Origin: Anaerolineales bacterium | Lineage (GTDB): Bacteria > Chloroflexota > Anaerolineae > Anaerolineales > Villigracilaceae | Direction: 5' to 3' | DNA length: 64,000 bases | Assembly: GCA_026928255.1 (NCBI GenBank) | Contig: JAIXKJ010000001.1 | Location: forward strand, 310,001-374,000 | Made by a program: the position numbers and the translations under genes | The notes under the pieces: generated by a model | Database searches by the model: none | What the model was told of the DNA's origin: nothing | The model's input: only the letters and a program-made list of their open reading frames with translations | In this document: one piece after another, positions 43,232 to 51,701 of the stretch | Layout: each line of letters starts with the position of its first letter | How positions within the stretch are numbered: the first letter of the stretch is position 1

Positions 43232-44679
43232 TGTTTACCGCGACTGCTTTCGCCTCAATCCTCCCCGAAATTTTGATTCTAACCATCGGGCTGATTATCC
43301 TCGTCTGCGAGCCGTTTTGGAAGGGCGAACAAAAACGCAACGCGGGCTGGCTGACGGCGGGCGGCTTATTCGCCGCCATGCTTCTCAGTTTGCTGTTGGC
43401 GCGCCCCAGCGAACCGCAAGTCGTCTTGGGCGGCATGTTGCGCTTCGACTGGCTCGGCTTCTTCTTCAAAATGCTCTTCATGTTTGCCGCCGCCGTTACC
43501 GCGCTGATGATGATGGATTACGAAAAAATCGGCAAGCGCGGCGAATCCTACCTGCTCTTGCTCGTTTCGCTAATCGGCATGAACCTCATGGCTTCCTCTG
43601 CGGACTTGGTCATGCTTTACCTTTCCATCGAGACGACCTCCATTCCGCTCTACGTCCTCTCCGGCTTCTTGCTCGATGACGACCTCTCTGTCGAAGCGGG
43701 CTTCAAATATTTCATCTACGGCGCGATGTCGTCGGCGATGATGCTCTACGGGTTTAGCCTCGTCTTCGGCTTTGCAGGCACGACGGATTTATACGCCGTC
43801 GCCGCAACCCTGACCTCCGGCGCAATCTCCCCGTGGATCGCGTTCGGCGTCGCAACCTTAATCATCGTCGGCTTAGGTTTCAAGATTTCGATTGTGCCTT
43901 TCCACTTTTGGGCGCCCGACGTTTATCACGGCGCGCCGACTCCGATTTCGGGCTTCCTTTCGACCGCCTCCAAAGCGGCGGGCTTCGCCGTCGTCATGCG
44001 CTTGTTCTTCGTCGCCTTCCCTGAATTTAGCGCCGCCTGGGCGACGACCCTCGCCGCGCTAGCCGCCATCTCGATGACCGTCGGCAACTTCCTCGCCCTC
44101 CCGCAGACGAACATCAAACGTCTGCTGGCGTATTCGTCCATCTCTCACGCGGGTTACACGTTAATCGGCGTGGTGGCGTTCAGTCAATTTGGCGCGGCGA
44201 GCGTTATCTTTTATCTCGCTGTTTACATCTTGACCAATCTGCTCGCCTTCGGCATTGCGGCGGCTTTTCGTCGCGCTGGCGGCGGGGACGAACTCTCCGA
44301 TTATTCGGGCATGAGTCGTCGCAGCCCCTTGCTCGGTCTGCTCGCGCTGACCGCCTTCCTCTCGCTTTCGGGAATGCCGCCCTTTGGCGGTTTCGTGGCG
44401 AAGGTCGTCATCTTCGCCGCCGGCATTCAAGCAGACTACCTCTGGCTGGTCATCGTCGGCATTATCAATTCGATCATCGGCTTGTATTACTACCTCAACG
44501 TGTTGAAGTTTGTGTATCTTTATCGAACGCCGAATCAAGACGAAGAAAATAACCCCATCCCGTTGACGCAGCCGTATAAAATCGCGCTGGTTATTTTAGC
44601 CGTCGGCGTGATCTTAATCGGCACAGTGTTTGCGCCCTTCTTCAACTGGTCAAATGTCGGCGCGTTGCGACTCTTTTAG
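43231..44679 (+). CDS. nuoN: NADH-quinone oxidoreductase subunit N
   Basis: The 482-residue antiporter-like subunit closes the operon. It has MLYLSIETTSIPLYVLSGFL (channel Glu), GLGFKISIVPFHFWAPDVY (channel Lys), GAPTPISGFLSTASKAAGFA (second Lys) and YSSISHAGYTLIGV. The start shares one base with the nuoM copy before it. No peripheral-arm genes (nuoB, C, D, E, F, G, I) occur in the window. Confidence 0.97.
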   Translation: MFTATAFASILPEILILTIGLIILVCEPFWKGEQKRNAGWLTAGGLFAAMLLSLLLARPSEPQVVLGGMLRFDWLGFFFKMLFMFAAAVTALMMMDYEKIGKRGESYLLLLVSLIGMNLMASSADLVMLYLSIETTSIPLYVLSGFLLDDDLSVEAGFKYFIYGAMSSAMMLYGFSLVFGFAGTTDLYAVAATLTSGAISPWIAFGVATLIIVGLGFKISIVPFHFWAPDVYHGAPTPISGFLSTASKAAGFAVVMRLFFVAFPEFSAAWATTLAALAAISMTVGNFLALPQTNIKRLLAYSSISHAGYTLIGVVAFSQFGAASVIFYLAVYILTNLLAFGIAAAFRRAGGGDELSDYSGMSRRSPLLGLLALTAFLSLSGMPPFGGFVAKVVIFAAGIQADYLWLVIVGIINSIIGLYYYLNVLKFVYLYRTPNQDEENNPIPLTQPYKIALVILAVGVILIGTVFAPFFNWSNVGALRLF

Positions 44680-44691
44680 GCTAAATTTTGT

Positions 44692-44720
44692 TTGACGCGC
44701 TTCAACCTGTCAGTTATAAT
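44692..44720 (+). promoter_or_regulatory. Consensus promoter of the atp operon
   Basis: TTGACG (44692-44697), a 17-base spacer and a perfect TATAAT (44715-44720). The expected start (~44727) lies only about 3 bases before the ATG of the first gene, so the mRNA would be essentially leaderless. Confidence 0.85.
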
Positions 44721-44729
44721 TCGCGCGTT

Positions 44730-45011
44730 ATGGCGCAATCGAACTTGGACGAAAAACGCAAAAATATGGTGACTCGCCTGCTTTTCGTGGTGGTCGGACA
44801 AGTCGGATTCATTACGCTAATCGTCCTTGCCGTCCTCATTGCGGGCGGCGTTTGGCTCGATAATTATTTTGGAACGAAGCCGACCATTACGTTCATTCTA
44901 TCGTTGGTCGGCATACCGCTTTCGGTCTTTCTCATGTTCCTCTCTTCGCGTCGCGCGTTGGCGCGTTTCACCGAACAGTACGAAGCCGAAAAGAAAAAAA
45001 ATTCTGCTTAG
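44730..45011 (+). CDS. atpI: ATP synthase protein I-like (AtpI/AtpZ family)
   Basis: The 93-residue protein has two helices (LLFVVVGQVGFITLIVLAVL and FILSLVGIPLSVFLMFL) separated by GGVWLDNYFGTKPTI, the pattern of small AtpI/AtpZ proteins encoded first in atp operons. These assist assembly of the c-ring or cation supply. The ATG at 44730 is chosen because the promoter rules out the longer frame from 44688; no ribosome site is possible. It stands 10 bases before atpB. Confidence 0.75.
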   Translation: MAQSNLDEKRKNMVTRLLFVVVGQVGFITLIVLAVLIAGGVWLDNYFGTKPTITFILSLVGIPLSVFLMFLSSRRALARFTEQYEAEKKKNSA

Positions 45012-45021
45012 GAGGCGGGGC

Positions 45022-46005
45022 TTGGAAACCCAAAAACGTACCCCCTGGCGGCGCTGGATCGTGTTAGTTTTGATGATTGTGGGTTGGATTCTTGCGGGCA
45101 TATACGCGCCCGCCCGACCTGAAATCACGGTGGCTGCCGAAAAATTAATCGAAGAACCGATTGTCGAGAACTTTCTTGGCACGGGTCCTTTATATCTCGT
45201 CAATACGCTTCCCACATTGATCATCACCGTGATCTTGCTGGTCTGGCTGGCGTATGCGACCAATCGCTCGCTCGTCAAAAGCCAAAAAGGCGACCTCGTT
45301 CCCAGCGGTCTTGGCAACGGGATGGAAGCCATTCTTGAAATGCTTTACAACATGACGGAAGGCTCGGCGGGCGCGAAGTCGGCGCGCGCCATCTTCCCTT
45401 GGTTTGCGACCATTCTCATTTATGTTTTGTTCGCCAACCTGTTGAAGTTGATTCCCGGCTTTGAGTCAATCGGCGTCTTGCATCACGCCAGCGGCGAAGG
45501 ACACGCGATTGCGCCGTTGGGCGGCGCGTGGAACATCTACACCAGCGGCGAAGGCGGCTACATCCTCGCGCCTTTCTTGCGCGGCGTTTCCGTAGACTTA
45601 AACTTCCCGCTGGCGATTGCGCTTATCTCCGTCGTTATGACGCAAGTCATCGGCGTGCAGGCGCAAGGCTTAAACTACTTCAGCAAATTCTTCAACGTCA
45701 AGCGCATGTTCAAAGTCCCGTTCTTCGGCGCGATGGACTTCCTCGTCGGTCTGCTTGAAATCATCTCCGAGCTTTCTAAAATCCTTTCCTTCACCTTCCG
45801 TCTCTTTGGCAACATGTTTGCGGGAGTCGTCTTGGTGGCGGTAGTCGCCTCGCTCATGGGGCAAGTCAGCATTTTATCGGCGATGATTATGATGTTTGAA
45901 TTGTTCGTGGGCTTGGTGCAGGCTTTCGTCTTCGGCATGTTGACCATGGTCTTCATGGCGATGGCGACCCAAAGTCATGGCGACGAAGAACACGCCGAAC
46001 ATTAA
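45022..46005 (+). CDS. atpB: ATP synthase FO subunit a
   Basis: Subunit a forms the proton half-channels beside the c-ring. The 327-residue protein starts with TTG 45022, with TAGGAGGCGG directly upstream. Conserved helix 5-6 region: SKILSFTFRLFGNMFAGVVL, where the Arg of FRLFGN is the essential arginine, followed by MFELFVGLVQAFVFGMLTMVFM. An N-terminal extension of ~70 residues and a soluble loop around GVLHHASGEGHAIAPLGG make it longer than E. coli subunit a (271). Confidence 0.95.
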   Translation: METQKRTPWRRWIVLVLMIVGWILAGIYAPARPEITVAAEKLIEEPIVENFLGTGPLYLVNTLPTLIITVILLVWLAYATNRSLVKSQKGDLVPSGLGNGMEAILEMLYNMTEGSAGAKSARAIFPWFATILIYVLFANLLKLIPGFESIGVLHHASGEGHAIAPLGGAWNIYTSGEGGYILAPFLRGVSVDLNFPLAIALISVVMTQVIGVQAQGLNYFSKFFNVKRMFKVPFFGAMDFLVGLLEIISELSKILSFTFRLFGNMFAGVVLVAVVASLMGQVSILSAMIMMFELFVGLVQAFVFGMLTMVFMAMATQSHGDEEHAEH

Positions 46006-46048
46006 TTTTTTGAAAATAAACCGGAATAACTCGAAGGAGAATTGAAAT

Positions 46049-46291
46049 ATGGATGGAGCACTTTTTATTGACGCGATGCGCTTCGTGGGCGCGGGCTTAG
46101 CCATGATCGGCGCCGCGGGCGCGGGCGTGGGAATCGGTTTGAGCGTGCAAGGCGCGCTCGGCGGCATGGCGCGCAACCCCGACACCTACGGCAACCTGCT
46201 GACGAACATGATTCTCGGCATCGCCTTCTCGGAAGCGATCGCGATCTACTGCTTGGTTATCGCCTTCCTCATGCTCTTCAAGGTTGTGTAA
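46049..46291 (+). CDS. atpE: ATP synthase FO subunit c
   Basis: The 80-residue hairpin has GAAGAGVGIGLSVQGALGGMARNPD in two parts: the glycine-rich first helix and the polar loop ARNP. The second helix has GIAFSEAIAIYCLVIAF with the ion-carrying Glu. The residues that make a sodium site (Gln in helix 1, Ser/Thr after the Glu) are absent, so proton coupling is expected. AAGGAGA lies before the ATG. Confidence 0.97.
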   Translation: MDGALFIDAMRFVGAGLAMIGAAGAGVGIGLSVQGALGGMARNPDTYGNLLTNMILGIAFSEAIAIYCLVIAFLMLFKVV

Positions 46292-46308
46292 AAAGGAGCG
46301 CCCGAAAC

Positions 46309-47028
46309 ATGGAAGCATTAGGCATTAATCTTGGTCTGCTCATTGTTCAACTCATCGCCTTTACGATTGTCTTTTTAGCGCTCAACTCTTGGGTGTACAA
46401 ACCGATGATGGACATGATGGAGACGCGTAAGAACAAAATCGCGCAAGGCTTGGAAGACGCTCGCGTCGCCTCCGAAGCCCGCGCTAACGCCGAAAAAGAC
46501 GCGGCGAAAATCGTCGCCGACGCGCAAGCGGAAGCGGGCAAAGTCGTCCGCGAAGCGACCGAACGCGCCGAAGTCGCCGCGAAGGACGTCCACGCCGCCG
46601 CGGAGAGCGAAGTCGCCAAAGCGCGCGAAGCCGCCTTAGCCGAAGCCGAACTCGAACGCGGACGCATCCTCGGCGACCTGCGCGGACAAGTCGCCGCGCT
46701 CGCCATCGCCGCCGCCAACAAACTCGTCGGCGAAACGTTGGACGAAAAGAAACAACGCGCTTTAATTGACGAATTCTTTTCTGGCGTAAAATCCGGCAAA
46801 GTGGTCGTCGTTGGCGACGAACTCAAAGGCGAAAACGCCGTGGTTACCAGCGCGCTTCCGCTCTCGAACGACGAACAAGCCGTCGTGAAGAAGAATGTTT
46901 CCGCGAAGGAATACGCCTTCAAAGTGGACCCCGCCATTCTCGGCGGATTGGTCATCCGCGTGGACGAGAAGGTCTTGGACGCTTCCGTCGCAGGCAAACT
47001 CGAAGGCTTGCGCTCGGCGCTTAAGTAA
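46309..47028 (+). CDS. atpF: ATP synthase subunit b fused to the C-terminal domain of subunit delta
   Basis: Residues 1-~30 form the membrane helix and ~30-160 the long charged helix of subunit b (WVYKPMMDMMETRKNKIAQG). From ~164 the sequence changes to a beta-type domain: VVTSALPLSNDEQ (178-190) and KVDPAILGGLVIRVDEKVLD (205-224), then SVAGKLEGLRSAL. This is the C-terminal domain of delta (OSCP), which in standard delta follows a six-helix N-domain. That N-domain is missing here. Full b-delta fusions are known in mycobacteria. No atpH, atpA, atpG, atpD or atpC follows; a terminator does. Confidence 0.88.
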   Translation: MEALGINLGLLIVQLIAFTIVFLALNSWVYKPMMDMMETRKNKIAQGLEDARVASEARANAEKDAAKIVADAQAEAGKVVREATERAEVAAKDVHAAAESEVAKAREAALAEAELERGRILGDLRGQVAALAIAAANKLVGETLDEKKQRALIDEFFSGVKSGKVVVVGDELKGENAVVTSALPLSNDEQAVVKKNVSAKEYAFKVDPAILGGLVIRVDEKVLDASVAGKLEGLRSALK

Positions 47029-47044
47029 CCTGAATTTGACGAAA

Positions 47045-47076
47045 AAAGGCTTTGGCGCAAACCAAAGCCTTTTTGT
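47045..47076 (+). terminator. Intrinsic terminator of the atp operon
   Basis: AAAGGCTTTGG (47045-47055) pairs with CCAAAGCCTTT (47062-47072) over CGCAAA and is followed by TTGTTTTT. It confirms that the atp operon ends after subunit b. murE begins 16 bases after the T run. Confidence 0.9.
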
Positions 47077-47091
47077 TTTTAGGGAGTTTGC

Positions 47092-48663
47092 ATGCTTCTA
47101 AAAAACCTATTTGTTGACTTCCCCCTTTTTGTGCCGACAGAAATTCCCGTCGTCGAAATTAGCGGCATCGTCATAGACAGCCGCGCCGTCAAACGCGGCG
47201 ACCTCTTCGTCGCCATGCGCGGGCGCGACGCGGACGGACACGATTACATCCAAAATGCGATTGAAAACGGCGCGTCCGCAATTGTCGGGGATCGAGAAAT
47301 GGGGGAGTTGAGCGTCCCTTACCTGCGCCTTGAAAACGCGCGCCATGCGCTGACGTGGCTGGCGGCGGCGTTTTACGGATTCCCCGCCCGCAAGTTGACC
47401 GTCGTCGGCGTAACGGGCACGGACGGCAAAACGACAACCAGCGAACTGCTCTATCAAATTTTGTTGACGGCAAACCTCAAAGCCGGGTTGATTTCTACGG
47501 TCAAGGCGGTTATTGGCGATGAAACGCTGGACACCGGTTTTCACGTTACCACGCCCGACGCGCACGATGTGCAGCGCTACCTCGCGCAGATGGTCGCCGC
47601 GGGGCTGACGCACGTCGTCTTGGAGACCACCTCGCACGGCTGGGCGCAGCGCCGCGTGGACGCTTGCGAATTTGACGTCGGCATAGCAACCAACATCACG
47701 CACGAACACATGGACGAACACGGCGGCTACGAAAATTACCGCGCCGCCAAAGCGCGACTCTTTGAAAGCCTCGCGCAAACTCGCGCAAAGCCGCAGGGAA
47801 ATCCGCGTTTGGGCGTGATCAATTTTGACGACGAAAAATCTTTCGGCTTTTTGAACGATTTGATTCAAACGAAAAAAGTCAACTACGGCTTAAACGAAGG
47901 CGCGGAGGTTCGCGGCGCGGACGTTCGCTATGACTCTGAGGGAATTCACTTCATGGCAAAGTCTGCCGATTTTCGCGTGGACGTGTCCAGCCATTTGGCC
48001 GGCGCGTATAACGTCTCCAATTGCCTCGCCGCATTGACCGCCGCCGTTTACGGGTTAGGCGTTTCTCCTGAAATTGCGGCGCGCGGCGTCGCCGATTTGC
48101 GGAGCATCCCTGGCCGCATGGAGCGCATTAATTTGGGACAACCCTTCGCGGCGATTGTAGATTTCGCGCACACGCCCAACGCGCTGAAATCCGCTTTGCA
48201 GGCGGCGCGGACGATGACCAGCGGGCGCGTGATTGTCGCCTTCGGTTCGGCCGGCTTGCGCGATAAAGAAAAGCGGCGCATGATGGCTGAGACATCCGCC
48301 GAGTTGGCGGATTTAACCGTGCTGACCGCCGAAGACCCGCGAGTCGAATCGTTGGACGCAATCCTCGCAGAGATGGCGGCGGGGATGAAGTCGCGCGGCG
48401 GGCGCGAAGGCGAAACCTTCTGGCGCGTGGCGGATCGCGGCGCGGCGATTAAGTTCGCGTTGAGTCTGGCGCGGGCGGGCGACGTCGTCCTCGCTTGCGG
48501 CAAAGGGCACGAGCAATCCATGTGCTTTGGCAAGACAGAATATCTGTGGGACGACCGAACGGCGACGCGCGCCGCCCTGTCAGATTTATTGGGCGCGAAG
48601 GGCGAAGCGATGCCTTATTTGCCGACGCAAGATCAAACGGAAGAGGAGTGGCTGAAAGCATGA
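47092..48663 (+). CDS. murE: UDP-N-acetylmuramyl-tripeptide synthetase MurE
   Basis: MurE adds the third amino acid to the peptidoglycan stem peptide. Motifs are SRAVKRGDLFVAMRGRDADG, the ATP loop VGVTGTDGKTTTSELLYQ, TTPDAHDVQ, ETTSHGWAQRRVD, ITHEHMDEHG and IVDFAHTPNALKSAL. The position that sets amino acid specificity reads E414-D-P-R (TAEDPRVES) in place of the DNPR typical of diaminopimelate enzymes, so the added residue is not certain. The product overlaps the GNAT gene by 4 bases (ATGA). Confidence 0.93.
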   Translation: MLLKNLFVDFPLFVPTEIPVVEISGIVIDSRAVKRGDLFVAMRGRDADGHDYIQNAIENGASAIVGDREMGELSVPYLRLENARHALTWLAAAFYGFPARKLTVVGVTGTDGKTTTSELLYQILLTANLKAGLISTVKAVIGDETLDTGFHVTTPDAHDVQRYLAQMVAAGLTHVVLETTSHGWAQRRVDACEFDVGIATNITHEHMDEHGGYENYRAAKARLFESLAQTRAKPQGNPRLGVINFDDEKSFGFLNDLIQTKKVNYGLNEGAEVRGADVRYDSEGIHFMAKSADFRVDVSSHLAGAYNVSNCLAALTAAVYGLGVSPEIAARGVADLRSIPGRMERINLGQPFAAIVDFAHTPNALKSALQAARTMTSGRVIVAFGSAGLRDKEKRRMMAETSAELADLTVLTAEDPRVESLDAILAEMAAGMKSRGGREGETFWRVADRGAAIKFALSLARAGDVVLACGKGHEQSMCFGKTEYLWDDRTATRAALSDLLGAKGEAMPYLPTQDQTEEEWLKA

Positions 48664-49262
48664 GCGGTTGGTTGCAGCGCGTAACTTTGCAAGGAAAATA
48701 TGCGCGGCTCGAACCGTTGGACGAACGCCATATTTCAGGCTTGGCGGAGATTGGCATAGGGCGCGACTTTTGGAACTTTATGCTCTACGACGAGATTAAG
48801 TCCGAAGCCGATATGCGCCGCTGGGTGTTGGAGATTTTAGCGCGCGAACGAACGAAGGGCGATTTGCCTTTTGCGGTGATTGACCTGCGTTCGGGAAAAG
48901 TTGCTGGGGCGACGCGCTATTTGAACGTCATGCCCAACGATCGCGGATTGGAAATTGGCGGCACATGGTACGGTTTGGACTTTCAACGCACGGCGATTAA
49001 CACGGAGTGCAAATACCTTTTGTTGACGCACGCCTTTGAAACGCTGAAAGCCGTCCGCGCGCAGTTGAAAACGGATTCGTTAAACCTACGCTCGCAGAAA
49101 GCCATCGAACGCATCGGCGGAGTCAAAGAGGGCGTTTTACGAAATCACATGATTTTGCCCGACGGACGAATCCGCCATTCGGTTTATTATTCGATCATTG
49201 ATTCAGAGTGGGCGCAGACGAAAGAGAAAATCGAAGCGTTGTTGACGAAGTATGAAGAATGA
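48660..49262 (+). CDS. GNAT acetyltransferase, RimJ/RimL type
   Basis: The 200-residue protein begins at ATG 48660, which overlaps the murE stop. It starts WLQRVTLQGKYARLEPLDERH, a typical RimJ/RimL N-terminus, and contains PFAVIDLRSGKVAGATRYLN, EIGGTWYGLDFQRTAINTE (the acetyl-CoA region), KTDSLNLRSQKAIERIGG and GVLRNHMILPDGRIRHSVYY. These enzymes acetylate protein N-termini or small amines. The substrate is unknown; coupling to murE may be only positional. Confidence 0.88.
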   Translation: MSGWLQRVTLQGKYARLEPLDERHISGLAEIGIGRDFWNFMLYDEIKSEADMRRWVLEILARERTKGDLPFAVIDLRSGKVAGATRYLNVMPNDRGLEIGGTWYGLDFQRTAINTECKYLLLTHAFETLKAVRAQLKTDSLNLRSQKAIERIGGVKEGVLRNHMILPDGRIRHSVYYSIIDSEWAQTKEKIEALLTKYEE

Positions 49263-49263
49263 C

Positions 49264-49292
49264 TTGTCATTCTCGGCGTTTTTGTCTATACT
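49264..49292 (+). promoter_or_regulatory. Sigma70-like promoter of the CBS-domain gene
   Basis: TTGTCA (49264-49269), a 17-base spacer and TATACT (49287-49292), followed by AAGGAGA before the ATG at 49322. Confidence 0.75.
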
Positions 49293-49321
49293 GTGAAAAA
49301 TAAATTTTAAGGAGACGACCT

Positions 49322-49753
49322 ATGGCTACTGTGCGCGACATTATCCAAAGAAAAGGCGGCGAGGTGTTTTCCGTCGCCCCCGACACGACCGTGTACGACG
49401 TGTTAAGCGCGATGGCGCAACGCAACGTCGGCGCGATGATTGTGGCGAGCGGCGGCAAAGTGGACGGCATCGTCTCCGAGCGCGACTGCGTGCGAAAGGT
49501 AGACCTCGCGGGCAAGTCGGCGAAGAGCGCAAAAGTCAGCGAGATTATGACCGAGAAAGTGATTTACGTCGAAGCCAATCAGCCGCTGGAAGAGTGCATG
49601 GCGCTGATGATTGAGAAGAACATCCGCCACTTGCCGGTCTACGACGGCAAAGAATTATTGGGGTTAATTTCTGTCCGCGACGTGTTGAAAGAAATGATTG
49701 ACATGCAGAAATTTATGATTTCGCAATTGGAGCATTACATTACGGGCGGCTAA
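49322..49753 (+). CDS. Tandem CBS-domain protein
   Basis: The 143-residue protein consists of two CBS domains: VRDIIQRKGGEVFSVAPDTT, NVGAMIVASGGKVDGIVSER, and then VSEIMTEKVIYVEANQPLEE, KNIRHLPVYDGKELLGLISV. Such stand-alone CBS pairs bind adenine nucleotides and sense energy state. Its stop codon overlaps that of the convergent dehydratase gene by 4 bases, so no terminator separates them. Confidence 0.93.
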   Translation: MATVRDIIQRKGGEVFSVAPDTTVYDVLSAMAQRNVGAMIVASGGKVDGIVSERDCVRKVDLAGKSAKSAKVSEIMTEKVIYVEANQPLEECMALMIEKNIRHLPVYDGKELLGLISVRDVLKEMIDMQKFMISQLEHYITGG

Positions 49754-50697
49754 ACTTGCCAGGGCAGTTTGTCTAAATCTACGTTTCCGCCGCTGAGAAT
49801 AACGCCGACTCTCGACTCTTCGAGGTCGGCTTTTTTCTCCCACAGCGCCGCCAGCGCCGTCGCCGCCGAAGGCTCGACGACAATTTTGGCGCGTTCCCAA
49901 ATGAAGCGCATCGCTTCTAAAATTGATTCTTCGCGGACGGTAATCACGCGCTCGACTCGCTCTTGAATGATGGGGAAGGTCAGCGAACCGAGCGAGGTGA
50001 GCAGACCGTCGGCGACGGTTTTTGGATTAAGCGAGGGGACGATTTCGCCAGCCTGCATGGAACGATAAGCGTCGTCCGCCATTTGCGGCTCGGCGGCGAT
50101 GACGCGGATTCCGCGTTTGATTTCCGTCGCCGCCAGCGCCGTGCCGCTAATCAGCCCGCCGCCGCCGACCGGCGCGATGATTGCGTCGAGGTCGGGGCGG
50201 TCTTCTAAAAGTTCCAGCGCCGCCGTGCCTTGCCCGGCGATGACGCGCTCGTCGTTATAGGGGTGAATTACGCTCGCTCCCGTTGCGCGGCGGATTCTTT
50301 CGAGCGCATTTTCACGCGCTTCGAGAGTCGGTTCGCAGAACGTGATTTGTCCGCCGTAAGCGGCGACGGCGTTTTTCTTAACTTGCGGCGCGTTGTTCGG
50401 CATGACGATGTACGCCGCGACGCCGCGCATGTGCGCCGCCAGCGCCAACGCCTGCGCGTGATTCCCCGACGAATGCGTGGCGACTCCGCGCGCGGCTTCT
50501 TCGTCGCTCAGCGACCAGACCGCGTTAGACGCGCCGCGAAATTTGAACGCGCCAACCTTTTGAAAGTTTTCGCATTTGAGAAAAACTTCCGCGCCGACTT
50601 TTTGGTTGAAACTTGAGTTGGTCAAAATCGGCGTGCGATGAACGTAAGGCTGAATGCGCGTCGCGGCTTGGCGAACGTCGGCGAGAGAGAGGGACAT
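49750..50697 (-). CDS. Threonine dehydratase/serine racemase-like PLP enzyme
   Basis: This fold-type II PLP enzyme has the lysine in FKFRGASNAV (K52), the SSGNHAQALALAA substrate loop, the glycine-rich phosphate loop PVGGGGLISG and the end VILSGGNVDL. At 315 residues it lacks the regulatory ACT-like domain of biosynthetic IlvA, so it fits catabolic threonine dehydratase, serine racemase or a hydroxyaspartate dehydratase. Its 3' end overlaps the CBS gene's stop. It lies just downstream of the 2-hydroxyacid dehydrogenase gene, with 2 bases between them, so both are probably one operon. Confidence 0.9.
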   Translation of the reverse strand: MSLSLADVRQAATRIQPYVHRTPILTNSSFNQKVGAEVFLKCENFQKVGAFKFRGASNAVWSLSDEEAARGVATHSSGNHAQALALAAHMRGVAAYIVMPNNAPQVKKNAVAAYGGQITFCEPTLEARENALERIRRATGASVIHPYNDERVIAGQGTAALELLEDRPDLDAIIAPVGGGGLISGTALAATEIKRGIRVIAAEPQMADDAYRSMQAGEIVPSLNPKTVADGLLTSLGSLTFPIIQERVERVITVREESILEAMRFIWERAKIVVEPSAATALAALWEKKADLEESRVGVILSGGNVDLDKLPWQV

Positions 50698-50699
50698 GA

Positions 50700-51614
50700 T
50701 TAATAGCCGCGCTCAAAGTTGATTTGATATTTCAACGGCTTGTCTTCTTTATACAAACGATAATTCTCGATAAAGATTTGGATGAACTTTGATGGAAAAC
50801 TCGGTCCCGACGTGTGATAGGTCATCGTTAAATTAGGAGTCGTCCAAAAGGGGTGTTCGGTTGGCAACGGCTCTTTCTCGAAAACGTCTAACACGGCGGA
50901 GGCGATTTTCTTTTCGTTCAGCGCTTGCAAGAGCGCGGATTCGTCCACCGCCGGCCCGCGCCCGACGTTAATGAGCACGGCGCGCGCAGGCAACGCGGCG
51001 AGCAAGTCCGCGCCGATGATTTTGCGCGTCTCTTTGGTGTTTGGCGCCACGTTGACCAAGTAATCTAACTCGTTTGCAAATTCGAGCAGTTCTTCGCCGT
51101 GATAGTAATGATCCACGTCGGGGCAGTCTTCGCTTTGACGGGTGTAACCGCGCACGGTTAAGCCGAAGAACTTCGCCGTTCGCGCCATCTCCGCGCCGAT
51201 GGTGCCGACGCCAATTAAGCCGATGGTTTTCCCGCGAATCGTGCCGGTCAACGAACCGTCCCAAATTTTATTTTTCTGCGCTTCGGCGCGCGCGAAGATG
51301 CGGCGTTCGTGCGCCAGCAAATAAGCGAAAACGTATTCGGACATTAACTCGCCAAAGATGCCGCGCGCGTTGGTCAACTTGTAATCGCGGCGCAAGGCGG
51401 GATTCAGCAACGGTTCGACCCCCGCCCAAGTGGACTGAATCCAGCGCAGGTTGGGCAAGTCGGCAATCTTGTCGTGGATGCGCGAAGGCTCGCCGAGAAT
51501 AATCTCGCAACTTTCGCCGAGTTGGTCGTCAATGATTAAGTCGGGAAGATTTTCTTTCGCCAGCATGGCGCGGTAGATTTCTTCGTCCGCGCTGAGGATG
51601 TGCAAGTGGGTCAT
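50700..51614 (-). CDS. D-2-hydroxyacid dehydrogenase (GhrA-like)
   Basis: The 304-residue NAD(P)-dependent dehydrogenase has the N-terminal half with RWIQSTWAGVEPLL, the Rossmann motif KTIGLIGVGTIGAEMAR, the catalytic Arg in VLINVGRGPAVDES, the Glu in LDVFEKEPLP and the active-site His in MTYHTSGPSFP. The short length and the TWAGVE and SGP motifs resemble glyoxylate/hydroxypyruvate reductase A. It is transcribed away from the lysine operon and followed by the dehydratase-like gene. Confidence 0.9.
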   Translation of the reverse strand: MTHLHILSADEEIYRAMLAKENLPDLIIDDQLGESCEIILGEPSRIHDKIADLPNLRWIQSTWAGVEPLLNPALRRDYKLTNARGIFGELMSEYVFAYLLAHERRIFARAEAQKNKIWDGSLTGTIRGKTIGLIGVGTIGAEMARTAKFFGLTVRGYTRQSEDCPDVDHYYHGEELLEFANELDYLVNVAPNTKETRKIIGADLLAALPARAVLINVGRGPAVDESALLQALNEKKIASAVLDVFEKEPLPTEHPFWTTPNLTMTYHTSGPSFPSKFIQIFIENYRLYKEDKPLKYQINFERGY

Positions 51615-51701
51615 AATTGCCTCGCTTTTATAAAGTGATATGGGTAAAAACCAAACGAAATTATAACCACTTAAATTGCCAAACGAATTTCCTCAAAACC
51701 A

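Noticed and set aside
44688..44729. TTG start at 44688 for atpI
   Set aside because: It lies upstream of the -35 box of the consensus promoter at 44692-44720; the ATG at 44730 fits the family length.
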